A stretch of 64,000 nucleotides of DNA from assembly GCF_001468065.1 (NCBI RefSeq), contig NZ_LNYZ01000038.1:106368-170367 (forward strand), written 5' to 3'. Under the pieces are notes generated by a model. It was given only the letters and a program-made list of their open reading frames with translations. It made no database searches and was not told the origin of the DNA. Positions within the stretch are counted from its first letter, which is position 1, and the number at the start of each line of letters is the position of its first letter. A program made the translations under genes and the position numbers. This document shows positions 34,922 to 44,156 of the stretch, piece by piece. The DNA is from Legionella steigerwaltii. Lineage in GTDB: Bacteria; Pseudomonadota; Gammaproteobacteria; Legionellales; Legionellaceae.

Positions 34922-37900
34922 ATGTTGACCTTAAATAAAATAAGTGCAGCTAAAGACGCGGTGCATTATTACACCAATCAAGATAATTATTATTTAAGCG
35001 ATCGAGATTCGCTTAATAGTCTGTCACGATGGATAGGGAATGGTGCACAAAAGTTACAGCTGTCCGGTCAAATTGAGCCTTCGCAATTTTTGCAGTTACT
35101 AGACGGACAATTACCCAGTGGGCAATTGCTGGGTATTATTGATAAAGGAGAACGTCTGCATCGTCCTGGAACCGATGTGACTTTATCAGCGCCTAAGTCT
35201 GTATCCATTTTAGCCCTGGTGGGGCAGGACGCGCGCTTGCTTCAAGCCCATCAAGAAGCCGTGAACATTACCTTTGGTCGGATTGAGCAGCTGGCAGCAG
35301 AAGCACGCATTACATTTAATGGCGAAACCACCTTTGAAAAAACCCGTAATTTAGTAGCAGCCATGTTTGTCCATACAACCTCTCGTGAATTAGATCCCGA
35401 TTTGCACACGCATGTACCCATACTCAACATGACCGAACGTTCGGATGGATTATGGCGTTCTTTATCGTCACGAGCAAAAAATGATAAAGAACATCTGGAT
35501 CATGGTTTTCGTGAATTAATTTATTCTAATCAACATTATTTGGGATTGGTATACATGTCCTCTTTAGCGAAAAAAGTTAAGGAGCTGGGCTACGATATTC
35601 GCATTAAAGACAGGTACGGTAATTTTGAGGTTGTAGGTATTAGTGATGAGGCTATTACTGCTACGTCCAAAAGGCGCGTACAGATTCTTGATGATATGAA
35701 GGAACGTGGCACAAGTAGTGCGAAGGCTGCTGAAAAATCTAATTTATCAACGCGCAACCCCAAAACTGAAATAAACAGTCAAACGCTGCATCAGCAGTGG
35801 GTAGACGAAATTAAAGAGCTTGGTATTGATTTGAGGGCGATAATCCAGGATTCCAAATTAAATAACGGACGAGGAGCGGTTAAAAGCACTCACACTACAC
35901 CTTTAAGCCCTGATGCGCAAAAAGCCGTGAATGATGCGCTAGCTCATTTGTCCGAATATTCTACGCAAATCCAGCATGGGGCTTTGGTACGCCAGGCCAT
36001 GACTTTTTCAGCAGGTCTTGTGGGGCATGAGGACATTGAGCGGGAAATTGAATCGCTTTTGGCGGCAAGGACACTCCAGGGGAAACCCTTGGAATATTAT
36101 ACAACGGCGCCTCTTCTTGCCCGCGAGAAGGAGTTTATTGCAAAAACTACCAACGAGTTAAAAGTAAGTTTTTCGTTGTCCGTACCAAATCACGGGCTCA
36201 CATCTTCAGTATTTAAAAATAACGAACGCATTCAAATCATTGATGTAGCCGGTTTTCGGTGCGAGAAAGAGCTGATTCAAGACATGGTGCATCTTGCAGA
36301 AGCGCATTTTCTCAATTCTTATGTACTTCACCCTGGTAGCCTAAAAACGCAGCAACTTCGAGCAGATATCAAGCATTTGGATACAGGATTTATTTCCAGG
36401 ATTAAAAATTTGTTTAAAGACGATATTGTACATACGGTGTCTGGGTTTCAATATCATTATGGGAAACACATCAAATCGTCACCGTTTTTGAGAAAAAAGC
36501 AAGATTTGGTGATTGTCCATGATGCACAAAAACTTTCTTTTGATGATTTATCTGCGTTAAGCGATATTACTCAAGCACACAGAAGCAAACTCATTTTATT
36601 GAATAACTCGGCAGGAACCTTAGGCTTTAGTGCAGGAAATCCTATTAAGATTTTAAAAGAGCAGGGCATTCATTCGTATAAATCGTTAACAGCGCCTATC
36701 AAAGGGGAGCTCAAGCTCTCGATTGGAAAACAAGTTAATGAATCCATGAGTACCGCTTGGCTTCAATTGACTCCAGAACAACAGCAAAAAAGTGCGCTGG
36801 TTGCCTTGAATAACAAACAAAAAGAGGCCATAACGTGCCAGATACGAGAAGGGCTGGTGCAACAGGGTCAGTTATCAAGATTTATGAAAAAGGTCTCTGT
36901 TTTGACGACAGTTTCCTTGACACAAACGGAAAAAGGATACGCTCACTCTTATAAAGTGGGTGATAAAATTACGTTTTATAATGAAGGGCGAATACCGAAG
37001 CACTATAAGGTGTGTGAAGTTGATACCAATGGGCTGCATTTAGAAAATGCCCAAGGCAAGACAAGTCTGTTTTCTTATAACACCAAAGAAGACTTTCGTG
37101 TATCACGAGAAAAAATACTGGAAGTCGCTGTTGGTGAGCGGTTAATTAATGAACAATCCCTAGTTCATCAGCGCGTTAAATATGCGCCTAAGAGTTCGTT
37201 TGTTGTGTCAAAAATTACTGAAGAGGGAATTTATGTTCGCCATGAGTCCAACACCTTATTTTTGACTAATAAAGCGTTGTCCGAACATCATTTTGATTAT
37301 GATTATTGTAAAAAACCGCATGAGATAAAACCAGACACCACACAAGTGTTTATAGCGGCAAGACCGTACCAGCTCAATCGTAATCTCATCGGAGAAATTG
37401 GTGAAAACGCACAACAGGTGCTTTTATTTACGGATGATGAACAAAAAGCACAGCGCTTTTTAGAGAGTGTGCAATTGAAATGGACTGCTTATGATGTGCA
37501 ACAAAAAAAGCCCGATTTAGTCTACCGTGATATAGCCTATGCCAATAAGGCTTTGGCGCGAGAAATCAACTCGTTAATTCATCATCTTGAGCTTAAATCG
37601 GAAGACAAAGAGGGCATTGCGGCTACAGCGCTCACGTATGCGCTTGCGAAATGCACAGAACGCAATGCAGCCTTTAAACACAGTGATTTAATGACTCATG
37701 CGTTGATGCATGCATTAGGAGAGGCCGATTTTGAAGACATTGCCCCATTACTTAAATCGCGAATGGCCGAGTCGCTGGTGTATATGGATACCTATTGGAC
37801 GACCAAAGAGGCGTTACATATTGAAGAGGCGATTCTTCGCGCTAATTACCAAGAGCAGAATACGGTACAGCCCATTGAGTTGTCATCGCAAAGGCTTTTG

Positions 37901-40792
37901 TCTTTACCTGAAACCTTAACACAAGGGCAAAAAGATGCCATCACGTTGGTGGTGAGCACTTCCGACCGGTTTGTATCCATTCAAGGGCTTGCAGGTGTTG
38001 GTAAGACCACAATGATGCGGCATGTGAAGGACATTGCTGAAAACAATCAATTTCAAGTCCTTGGACTTGCACCGACGCATAAAGCCGTAGAAGAGCTCAA
38101 TGCAAATGGTATCCAGGCACAAACCGTGGATAGTTTTTTACGCAATGACGGTGGGTTGGGTGCCAGTCACTTAGTCATTGTGGATGAGAGTTCCATGATT
38201 GATAATGAGAAGTACCATGCCTTACAGCAAAAGTGCATTGACGCTCAATCTCGAATGGTGTTTACAGGGGATATTACGCAGTTGCAATCTCTAGCTTCAG
38301 GAATTCCTCACGAGCTCACTATCAAAAGCCAATCGCAAAAAACAGCGTTTATGACGGAGATTGTGCGTCAAAATCCGAACCCTGAATTAAAAAAAGCAGC
38401 GGAGTTTGCATCACGTAGAGAAATTAGCAAGGCTTTTGAACTCATAAAAAACATCGATCCTGAAGAGTATGTGCAGCGAAAAACATCGATACAGGGATTG
38501 AATCATTCATCACTGGTTGAAATTAATTGTACTGATGAGGAAGGAAAGAAGGACTATAAATCCATTTATCGTGCTATCGCTGATGATTTTCTCAGCCGAA
38601 CCCATGAGTGTCAAAAAAATACGCTAATAGTTGCTCATGCGCATGAGGATAGAACACCCATTGAAGTGTTACTACGCGATGGTTTGCGCAAGCAACATCA
38701 ACTACACAGTCAAGATATATTGTGTAAGCGCTTATTTCCAATCAGCCTGGATCAGGCCGACCAGATACAAGCACATTCTTTTGAACCAGGCGATGTCATT
38801 CGGTTTGGTAAAAACTATTCAGTGGCTAAAAAGGACGAGTATTTCACCGTCAAAGCCATTGATAGTGAAGCAAATAAATTGTTCTGTGTTGATGAGTCGC
38901 AGGTTGCGTTTACAATCAGTGCTTCTATTTTACCCAAAACAATGCCTTCCTTTTATAAATTGCACGAACGGCCTTTAGCCTCAGGGGATCGGATTCGGTT
39001 AAAACGAAATGATGACGTTCGCGGCATTATTGCCAATGAAGAATATACGGTCACACAGGTTTTTGGTGAAACAGTAGGCTTAAGCAACAGTAAAAATCAG
39101 GTCACGCTTAATTTAAAAAAACAATCAGATCTTCATTGGGATTATTCCTATACGAATACGGCTTATTCAAGTCAGGGTGCTACATCCAAGTTCATGATTG
39201 CCTTGGAATTGGAGGACCGTCTTGTTGTAACCACCCATCGATCTCATGAAATTGATGCAACTCGTGCCAGCCATCAAGCAACTTTTTATACCGATAATTT
39301 TGATGGATTGGTTAAAAGACTTGAAGATCCCCTGAAACAACGCGATGCGGATAAAACCTCTGCTGTATTGACCGAAGAGGATTATCGATTGAAGCAACAG
39401 AAACAGCAAAGAATCAGTACTCAGTTAATGGATCGTGCTCAAGAACACATTCTGGACGAAGCTAAGGAGCAGAGAAACGATTCTCGACCCGCAAAAAAAT
39501 ATGAGTCTGCTCAAAAGCCGTCTATTAATGCGGATGAACTGTATAAAGGATTATTGAACGTATCTGATTCTTTAGTTAAAAGCCTTTTTGGCGAGCCTAA
39601 TCATCGATTATCAACGCAGTCTGAATATCGATATGGAGCCAAAGGCAGTTTGAAAATTGATCTTGATTCAGGTCTTTGGCACCATTTTGAGACAGGGGAG
39701 TCCGGTAACTTATTTCATCTCATTGAACGTGAAAAGGGTTTATCCGGCTTTAAAGAAACTTTGGAGCATGCGGCGCAATACATCCATTACATCCCTGAAT
39801 ATGAGCGTAAAGCACCACAAAAATTGAATGAGAAAAAAGAGATGTCAGTAAAAGAAGGGAAACGTCAATTAGCCCAAAAGCTATTTCAACAATCACAACC
39901 TATTAAAGGCACAATCGCTGAAAAATATTTAATCATCCATCGCGGATTGGCTCATTATGAGCATGCTGATCTAAGGTTTTGTAATTCGGTATACACCAAG
40001 ACCCATGATGGGCAAAAGCATGTTCCCGCGTTATTGGCTTTTAGTAAAGATGAACAGGGTAATATACATCATGCTCAGATAACAAAATTAGATCTTCATT
40101 CTGCACATAAAGATAAGTCGTGTGAGCCTGTGAAACAAACGTTTGGTTCAATCAGTAATTATTTTGTCAACTTAAATCACCATGGTAAAGGCGATATGGC
40201 CTATTTTACTGAAGGGGTTGAGACAGGATTAAGTATACTTCAAGCCAATGAACATGCGCGTGTATATGCTGTATTGGGTAAAGCAAATTTTTCAAATATT
40301 GATCCAAAAAATACACCCAAACAGGTGGTTATTTGCTTGGATAATGATGGAAAAGACACTTATAAATACGCAAAAAATGAACAAACCAATACGATTATAA
40401 AAGCAGCTCAGAGATTACATGATTCTGGTATCCATGTATCCATTATGATTCCTAAGAAAGAAAATACCGATTTAAATGATGTTCTTGTTAAGGAAGGAAA
40501 GGATGAGCTAAAAAAACAATTAAACCGATGTCTGAGTTTCGAGGAATTTAAAAAACAATGCGCTTTAGAAAACAAGGAATCGGAGCTAAAAAAAATAAAT
40601 CGGGATACACAAATTCAGTCTTTGATAAAGCAAGAACGCAAACTTAATGCACAAAGTGATAATGAGTTTATAACACTCAATCAAGGATTAATTAATGGAA
40701 TTAAAGACCGTGTGTACAACAAAGAGTTTGTAGAAAATACTCGTACTTTTAATAAATCACAGTCTAATCGAGAAATGGAGCGAGAGATTTAA
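34922..40792 (+). CDS. traI: TraI relaxase-helicase with C-terminal primase/TOPRIM region
   Basis: 1956 residues, GGAGG before the ATG. (1) TrwC/MobF relaxase: Tyr pairs Y16-Y17 and Y23-Y24, metal-binding H151, H162 and H164 (FVHTTSRELDPDLHTH). (2) Central degenerate helicase and active RecD-like helicase with Walker A GLAGVGKTT near 1022 and DESSM. (3) From about 1540, a stretch resembling the primase domain of plasmid helicase-primases (GSLKIDLDSGLWHHFETGESG...) and TOPRIM at about 1760 (YFTEGVETGLSIL...VVICLDND). F TraI has no such primase part. It nicks oriT, unwinds the strand and probably primes synthesis in the recipient. Confidence 0.92.
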   Translation: MLTLNKISAAKDAVHYYTNQDNYYLSDRDSLNSLSRWIGNGAQKLQLSGQIEPSQFLQLLDGQLPSGQLLGIIDKGERLHRPGTDVTLSAPKSVSILALVGQDARLLQAHQEAVNITFGRIEQLAAEARITFNGETTFEKTRNLVAAMFVHTTSRELDPDLHTHVPILNMTERSDGLWRSLSSRAKNDKEHLDHGFRELIYSNQHYLGLVYMSSLAKKVKELGYDIRIKDRYGNFEVVGISDEAITATSKRRVQILDDMKERGTSSAKAAEKSNLSTRNPKTEINSQTLHQQWVDEIKELGIDLRAIIQDSKLNNGRGAVKSTHTTPLSPDAQKAVNDALAHLSEYSTQIQHGALVRQAMTFSAGLVGHEDIEREIESLLAARTLQGKPLEYYTTAPLLAREKEFIAKTTNELKVSFSLSVPNHGLTSSVFKNNERIQIIDVAGFRCEKELIQDMVHLAEAHFLNSYVLHPGSLKTQQLRADIKHLDTGFISRIKNLFKDDIVHTVSGFQYHYGKHIKSSPFLRKKQDLVIVHDAQKLSFDDLSALSDITQAHRSKLILLNNSAGTLGFSAGNPIKILKEQGIHSYKSLTAPIKGELKLSIGKQVNESMSTAWLQLTPEQQQKSALVALNNKQKEAITCQIREGLVQQGQLSRFMKKVSVLTTVSLTQTEKGYAHSYKVGDKITFYNEGRIPKHYKVCEVDTNGLHLENAQGKTSLFSYNTKEDFRVSREKILEVAVGERLINEQSLVHQRVKYAPKSSFVVSKITEEGIYVRHESNTLFLTNKALSEHHFDYDYCKKPHEIKPDTTQVFIAARPYQLNRNLIGEIGENAQQVLLFTDDEQKAQRFLESVQLKWTAYDVQQKKPDLVYRDIAYANKALAREINSLIHHLELKSEDKEGIAATALTYALAKCTERNAAFKHSDLMTHALMHALGEADFEDIAPLLKSRMAESLVYMDTYWTTKEALHIEEAILRANYQEQNTVQPIELSSQRLLSLPETLTQGQKDAITLVVSTSDRFVSIQGLAGVGKTTMMRHVKDIAENNQFQVLGLAPTHKAVEELNANGIQAQTVDSFLRNDGGLGASHLVIVDESSMIDNEKYHALQQKCIDAQSRMVFTGDITQLQSLASGIPHELTIKSQSQKTAFMTEIVRQNPNPELKKAAEFASRREISKAFELIKNIDPEEYVQRKTSIQGLNHSSLVEINCTDEEGKKDYKSIYRAIADDFLSRTHECQKNTLIVAHAHEDRTPIEVLLRDGLRKQHQLHSQDILCKRLFPISLDQADQIQAHSFEPGDVIRFGKNYSVAKKDEYFTVKAIDSEANKLFCVDESQVAFTISASILPKTMPSFYKLHERPLASGDRIRLKRNDDVRGIIANEEYTVTQVFGETVGLSNSKNQVTLNLKKQSDLHWDYSYTNTAYSSQGATSKFMIALELEDRLVVTTHRSHEIDATRASHQATFYTDNFDGLVKRLEDPLKQRDADKTSAVLTEEDYRLKQQKQQRISTQLMDRAQEHILDEAKEQRNDSRPAKKYESAQKPSINADELYKGLLNVSDSLVKSLFGEPNHRLSTQSEYRYGAKGSLKIDLDSGLWHHFETGESGNLFHLIEREKGLSGFKETLEHAAQYIHYIPEYERKAPQKLNEKKEMSVKEGKRQLAQKLFQQSQPIKGTIAEKYLIIHRGLAHYEHADLRFCNSVYTKTHDGQKHVPALLAFSKDEQGNIHHAQITKLDLHSAHKDKSCEPVKQTFGSISNYFVNLNHHGKGDMAYFTEGVETGLSILQANEHARVYAVLGKANFSNIDPKNTPKQVVICLDNDGKDTYKYAKNEQTNTIIKAAQRLHDSGIHVSIMIPKKENTDLNDVLVKEGKDELKKQLNRCLSFEEFKKQCALENKESELKKINRDTQIQSLIKQERKLNAQSDNEFITLNQGLINGIKDRVYNKEFVENTRTFNKSQSNREMEREI

Positions 40793-41109
40793 GAAATACC
40801 TTTTAACAAATTTGGAATCATCCGTTCAATCATGGCTAATGCAGTTTCTGCATCATAAGCACCGATTTTAGACAAATCTTTGTTATATACACTGTATAAA
40901 ATTTCAGTAATAATTTGTATGGAGCGAACACTATTTTCGAGTAATAATTGGGTTGATTCATCTGTCTTTTTTTCTAAAGATTGTAGATAAATACGTGCGC
41001 CAAATGACAGCATTTCTGCTGCAGTCACATTTAATTCGTTGTTATTCATTTTTGCTATTTTATTCAACGAATGAAGGGTATCTGCGCCAATATCAATAGT
41101 TATTTCCAT
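40789..41109 (-). CDS. Relaxosome accessory protein, TraM-like position
   Basis: A 106-residue protein, convergent with traI and overlapping its end by 4 bp. The opening MEITIDIGADTLHSLNKIAKMN resembles a ribbon-helix-helix strand and helix, followed by two longer helices that could tetramerise. Its start overlaps the preceding gene by 10 bp. Position beside oriT suggests a TraM/MobC-like accessory factor. No family is certain. Confidence 0.65.
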   Translation of the reverse strand: MEITIDIGADTLHSLNKIAKMNNNELNVTAAEMLSFGARIYLQSLEKKTDESTQLLLENSVRSIQIITEILYSVYNKDLSKIGAYDAETALAMIERMIPNLLKGIS

Positions 41110-41561
41110 AACGATTCACCTTCTTCTATAGGGACTGTTTTAAGTCCAATTCCGTTCATTTTAAACCGAACTTCTTTATAAGTATTATTCTGAAATCCTG
41201 AGAAATTATCGTTTAAATATTCGATGGTTTTTTGTTTTATTTCTTTCAAAGAGTCGTCATTAATATTGGATGAAATAACTAAACTTTGATAATGATTGTG
41301 ATACATCAAATGGGGTATGGATGCATGAATTTGTTCAATCATTTTTCTTATATCTTGTAATGGATTTTCATTTTTTCTCTGCGGTGAAATCTCATTATGT
41401 AAACAAAATTCTAAAAGAAATTTTAATGCTTTTGCAGGTGATGCGTCTGATGAGCCTCGTTTTTGTAACTCAAATTGATGTGCAATTTTATTTAAGTACT
41501 CGCGCTCATATTCTGAAATACGTAAGGTAATGACATCATTTTCTTTCATAGAGAGGCTCAT
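41100..41561 (-). CDS. RHH DNA-binding relaxosome protein, TraY-like position
   Basis: A 153-residue protein with an N-terminal RHH unit (DVITLRISEYEREYLNKIAHQFELQKRG), then a helical C-terminal domain. Immediately upstream lie three GTATACAA-type dyads (41579-41670), consistent with autoregulation, and 90 bp further the F-like nic region. In F, TraY, an RHH protein, binds next to oriT and its own promoter, so this is the best functional counterpart. It is the first gene of a two-gene operon. Confidence 0.72.
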   Translation of the reverse strand: MSLSMKENDVITLRISEYEREYLNKIAHQFELQKRGSSDASPAKALKFLLEFCLHNEISPQRKNENPLQDIRKMIEQIHASIPHLMYHNHYQSLVISSNINDDSLKEIKQKTIEYLNDNFSGFQNNTYKEVRFKMNGIGLKTVPIEEGESLWK

Positions 41562-41578
41562 TTATTGAATCAAAACAA

Positions 41579-41670
41579 GTATACAATAGTATCATTTATG
41601 TATACAACTGTATTTTTAAGTTGATATCCATTGATTTACAAGGGTTTCATGTATACAATTGTATACATGA
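41579..41670. promoter_or_regulatory. Three GTATACAA-N-TGTATAC operators
   Basis: Dyads GTATACAATAGTAT (41579-41592) and GTATACAACTGTAT (41600-41613) are spaced 21 bp start to start. A perfect 24-bp palindrome at 41647-41670 is centred on CAATTG and contains GTATACAATTGTATAC. They lie between the RHH gene start and the nic region, so the RHH protein is the obvious ligand. They could serve both repression and relaxosome assembly. Confidence 0.65.
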
Positions 41671-41752
41671 GTGTTTTACTTTAAATTACTCGTTTTTTAA
41701 TGGTATTGAATTATTTCAATATAAATCATATGGTTATGTGCACGTTTTTTAA

Positions 41753-41780
41753 GCAATCACATTGCGTGGTGTGTGTAGAA
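41753..41780 (+). other. oriT nic region, F-like
   Basis: A small inverted repeat GCAAT-CAC-ATTGC (41753-41765) runs directly into GTGGTGTGTGTAG (41766-41778). In F the nic site follows an inverted repeat ending TTTGC with GTGGGGTGT/GGTG, so both arm position and GT-rich nic core correspond. By that comparison the nick would fall near 41773-41775. The site lies 960 bp from the relaxase gene, beside the RHH operators. Confidence 0.62.
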
Positions 41781-41920
41781 TCAGAAAATACAACTAGGCA
41801 CAATCCTTGTGAAGTACTACTATTAGTATAGTTAGAATGATGGATTATGGAATAAATAAAGAGCGCGAGCCTTTGCGCGTTTGTGAAGGAATAAATTAGT
41901 TATCTAAATAGGATAAAAAA

Positions 41921-42370
41921 ATGAAACTATTTTTTCAAAAGGATGCGATAATTGATCGTATAAAAAAATTAATACAATTACTCATCCGAATTAAAGATTT
42001 TGTATTAGAACCACCACCAGGTTATCTTGAATATCAAAAAGCCATTGCATCAAAAAATGAACATTTTAATTACATGGAAAATGAATATTTTAAACGGCAT
42101 ATTTTACCTTACATGATTAAAGGTCATAGTGTAAATCAGGGCGACCATTCTTCCATTAATCAGCAGCAATTATTTAATAACCATTCACAAGATACTTTTA
42201 GAGTAAATCCTGTCACTGGCCTGCCTATGATTGGTTCCTATGATGCGGGAGGGAATCCATTTGGTTTTAATTACAATCACTCCATGCATCATCATATTAA
42301 TCATCATACCAGCTTTAGCAATATACATACGAGTAACCAATTTAATTCATTTGATTATTGGAATAGATAG
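41921..42370 (+). CDS. Hypothetical protein with His/Asn-rich tail
   Basis: A 149-residue protein. It starts with a basic amphipathic helix (KDAIIDRIKKLIQLLIRIKDF), a PPPGYLEYQ turn and a conserved-looking HILPYMIKGHS. The last 75 residues are Asn/His/Ser-rich with repeated HH pairs. AGGAT precedes the ATG. It would be among the first genes to enter the recipient if transfer proceeds rightward. I do not recognise it. Confidence 0.6.
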   Translation: MKLFFQKDAIIDRIKKLIQLLIRIKDFVLEPPPGYLEYQKAIASKNEHFNYMENEYFKRHILPYMIKGHSVNQGDHSSINQQQLFNNHSQDTFRVNPVTGLPMIGSYDAGGNPFGFNYNHSMHHHINHHTSFSNIHTSNQFNSFDYWNR

Positions 42371-42570
42371 TTAACATGAAAAGCCAGCTTGGAGCTATTA
42401 GATCAGAAAAGGCATGCTCTTGAATCCAATCAAGCTGGTGAGAGTGTCAATCAATGTGTACGGACTTTAAATATCACGTAATGTAAGTACAAACAGCCCA
42501 AGCTTAGTTTTTGTGGTGAAGCTTAACGCGAATACTGCAAATTATGCTGAACAATTACCGATTAGGGTTT

Positions 42571-42711
42571 TTAGCATAAACATACAAAAATAGCATCAAT
42601 TTCTATTTGATTGGTGCTGTTTAAATAGGTTTCAATTAAGTATTCAGATTGTTTGTTCGGATCTTCGTCATCTTCAAAAATGGCCTGAGTAATTTTTTCT
42701 ATAATATTCAT
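42571..42711 (-). CDS. Small acidic protein (46 residues)
   Basis: A 46-residue protein with a central DDEDP cluster and helical flanks; AGGGGCGG sits just upstream of the ATG at 42711. An in-frame upstream extension would overlap the antirestriction gene and is not supported. It follows that gene on the same strand after a hairpin. Unknown. Confidence 0.5.
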   Translation of the reverse strand: MNIIEKITQAIFEDDEDPNKQSEYLIETYLNSTNQIEIDAIFVCLC

Positions 42712-42731
42712 AGAACCGCCCCTTATGTAAA

Positions 42732-42754
42732 GGCCGTAATTTAAGTTTACGGCC
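42732..42754. terminator. Hairpin after the antirestriction gene
   Basis: GGCCGTAA and a near-complementary TTTACGGCC surround a short loop just past the stop of the antirestriction gene. On the plus strand it is followed by TGTTTT; on the minus strand by only a weak T tract. It is probably a transcription end or attenuator before the small acidic gene. Confidence 0.45.
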
Positions 42755-42766
42755 TGTTTTATCTGC

Positions 42767-43171
42767 TTAATCAATCGCGGCATAAATGTCAGTAGCTTCT
42801 TTGTGGTATTCGATGTAATCCCGCAACAAATAATATTGATGGATTGTTTTATCCGATTTAGTTTTCCAACACAGTTGATTAAGAACACATAGGGTTGTAA
42901 TAATTCCAGCAGCATCTGCACTCACTTCACCATCATAGCCGTTGCCTTCCACATATATGGGAAGTGGCTCGTCCATGTCGGGAGCTAAATAAAAACCACG
43001 ATTGCTCAATTCGTAAAAATGCCAATAGCCGCCTTCGTAAGAAGAGCATATCACTTTTAATGTGTTGTAGATTGCTTGTTCTGCCCTTATCATCATGGTG
43101 CCAAAATGTTTAGGCAAAAAAGAAAGGCGTTGCTGATCGCTAACTAGTTTTGAAGTAATGATTGTTGTCAT
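42767..43171 (-). CDS. ArdB/KlcA-family antirestriction protein
   Basis: 134 residues, matching the family length. Conserved blocks are all present: LSFLPKHFGTMMIRAEQAIY near the start, YEGGYWHFYELSNRGFYLAPD in the middle, and EGNGYDGEVSADAAGIITTLCVLNQL towards the end, closing with AIYAAID-like DIYAAID. Such proteins protect incoming conjugative DNA from type I restriction. It has a consensus promoter and a dyad operator at 43197-43246, shared almost exactly with the gene at 47633-47941. Confidence 0.92.
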   Translation of the reverse strand: MTTIITSKLVSDQQRLSFLPKHFGTMMIRAEQAIYNTLKVICSSYEGGYWHFYELSNRGFYLAPDMDEPLPIYVEGNGYDGEVSADAAGIITTLCVLNQLCWKTKSDKTIHQYYLLRDYIEYHKEATDIYAAID

Positions 43172-43196
43172 TTTTGATCCTTAATGTTTTCTATTA

Positions 43197-43246
43197 TGTT
43201 CCTAAGTGAACAAATACATTATGGCAAAAACCAGTAATTTTGTCAA
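43197..43246 (-). promoter_or_regulatory. Promoter and dyad operator of antirestriction gene
   Basis: On the minus strand: TTGACA (43246-43241), 17-bp spacer, CATAAT (43223-43218), then the dyad TGTTCACTTAGGAACA (43212-43197) at the expected transcription start. The same arrangement occurs at 47967-48016. The dyad position at +1 suggests repression, which would be relieved on entry into a new cell. Confidence 0.7.
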
Positions 43247-43293
43247 CAAAATACATCTTTTAAATTGACGCTTTTTGTTATTATATGACGATG

Positions 43294-43619
43294 CTATTTC
43301 ATTCCACGATGTAATTTATTAGCTTCATCGGAATTGATTTGTTGCGTTCTTGTTATAAATTCAGACGCGCTAAGCCTTTGACCTTGATCTAGCTCAAACC
43401 TGCTTATAGATGCAACAGGGTGAGGGGGCTTTCTTGTTCCCAAGTGACTCGCACAAGGTATTCATCCTGTATTTTTATATAGATAATATGCGCATAGAAA
43501 ATTATTGCCTTTAAAAAATCGCTCATGCTCAATCCAATCTTGAGAGTTTTTGTCAATTGGCCAGCAAGGTGTGTGTATTTGATCGTTTTTATAATGATTT
43601 TTTCCTTTGAATAGGTCAT
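43294..43619 (-). pseudogene. Frameshifted small gene at a G5/C5 tract
   Basis: The frame from 43619 stops early at 43404, but another frame that begins within the overlap (coding about 43425-43294) reads ASISRFELDQGQRLSASEF and onward to a stop. The two join smoothly if the C5 run at 43424-43428 had one extra base, giving about 108 residues. I do not recognise the protein. It could be a real frameshift, a phase-variable tract or a sequencing error. Confidence 0.45.
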
Positions 43620-43737
43620 TTAAAAAATTTTTAAGCCCCTGGCTTCTAAAATAAGTATGCCTCTCGTCACCATAATGTTTAAAAAATAGTTCGGAAAATC
43701 GCTCTAAGGGGCTTTTTTCGATAACAAAAAAATATGG

Positions 43738-43917
43738 TCAAAGGAGGGGTTTAAGAATCAAATAGCGTTTAATATCAGGCCTTTTTAGCAGCAAATTATT
43801 ATTGTAATATAATTTTAAGCGTTGAAAATTGAGAAAGCTGTGGATAGAATAACTTAGGGTAATTAATCCACCTACTATATATAGCGTTATCAAAAACTCT
43901 TTTACACTCACATCCAT
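43738..43917 (-). CDS. Small membrane protein (59 residues)
   Basis: A 59-residue frame starting MDVSVKEFLITLYIVGG. One N-terminal membrane helix (about 8-27) is followed by a basic, Tyr/Asn-containing tail. GGAG lies 7 bp before the ATG. It is on the same strand as the antirestriction gene. Unknown; support comes from the ribosome-binding site and the helix. Confidence 0.5.
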   Translation of the reverse strand: MDVSVKEFLITLYIVGGLITLSYSIHSFLNFQRLKLYYNNNLLLKRPDIKRYLILKPLL

Positions 43918-44156
43918 TGCTTACTCCATAATTCCTAAATCAAAAATCTTTAAATGAGGACTTTTAACGATCGGTTAATTATAACATTCTTATGGGTAAT
44001 TGGCGTGTACGGTGATTCAGTTACGTTGCACATTCTGTTAAAATTACATTAATGACAATCAATCTTATTTGATTTTGAGTGCAATCGGGTTATAATATAA
44101 TTAACCATACCCGCCACGCCTCTTAACAATGCGGACCAGGGCGGGTTATTTATTTT

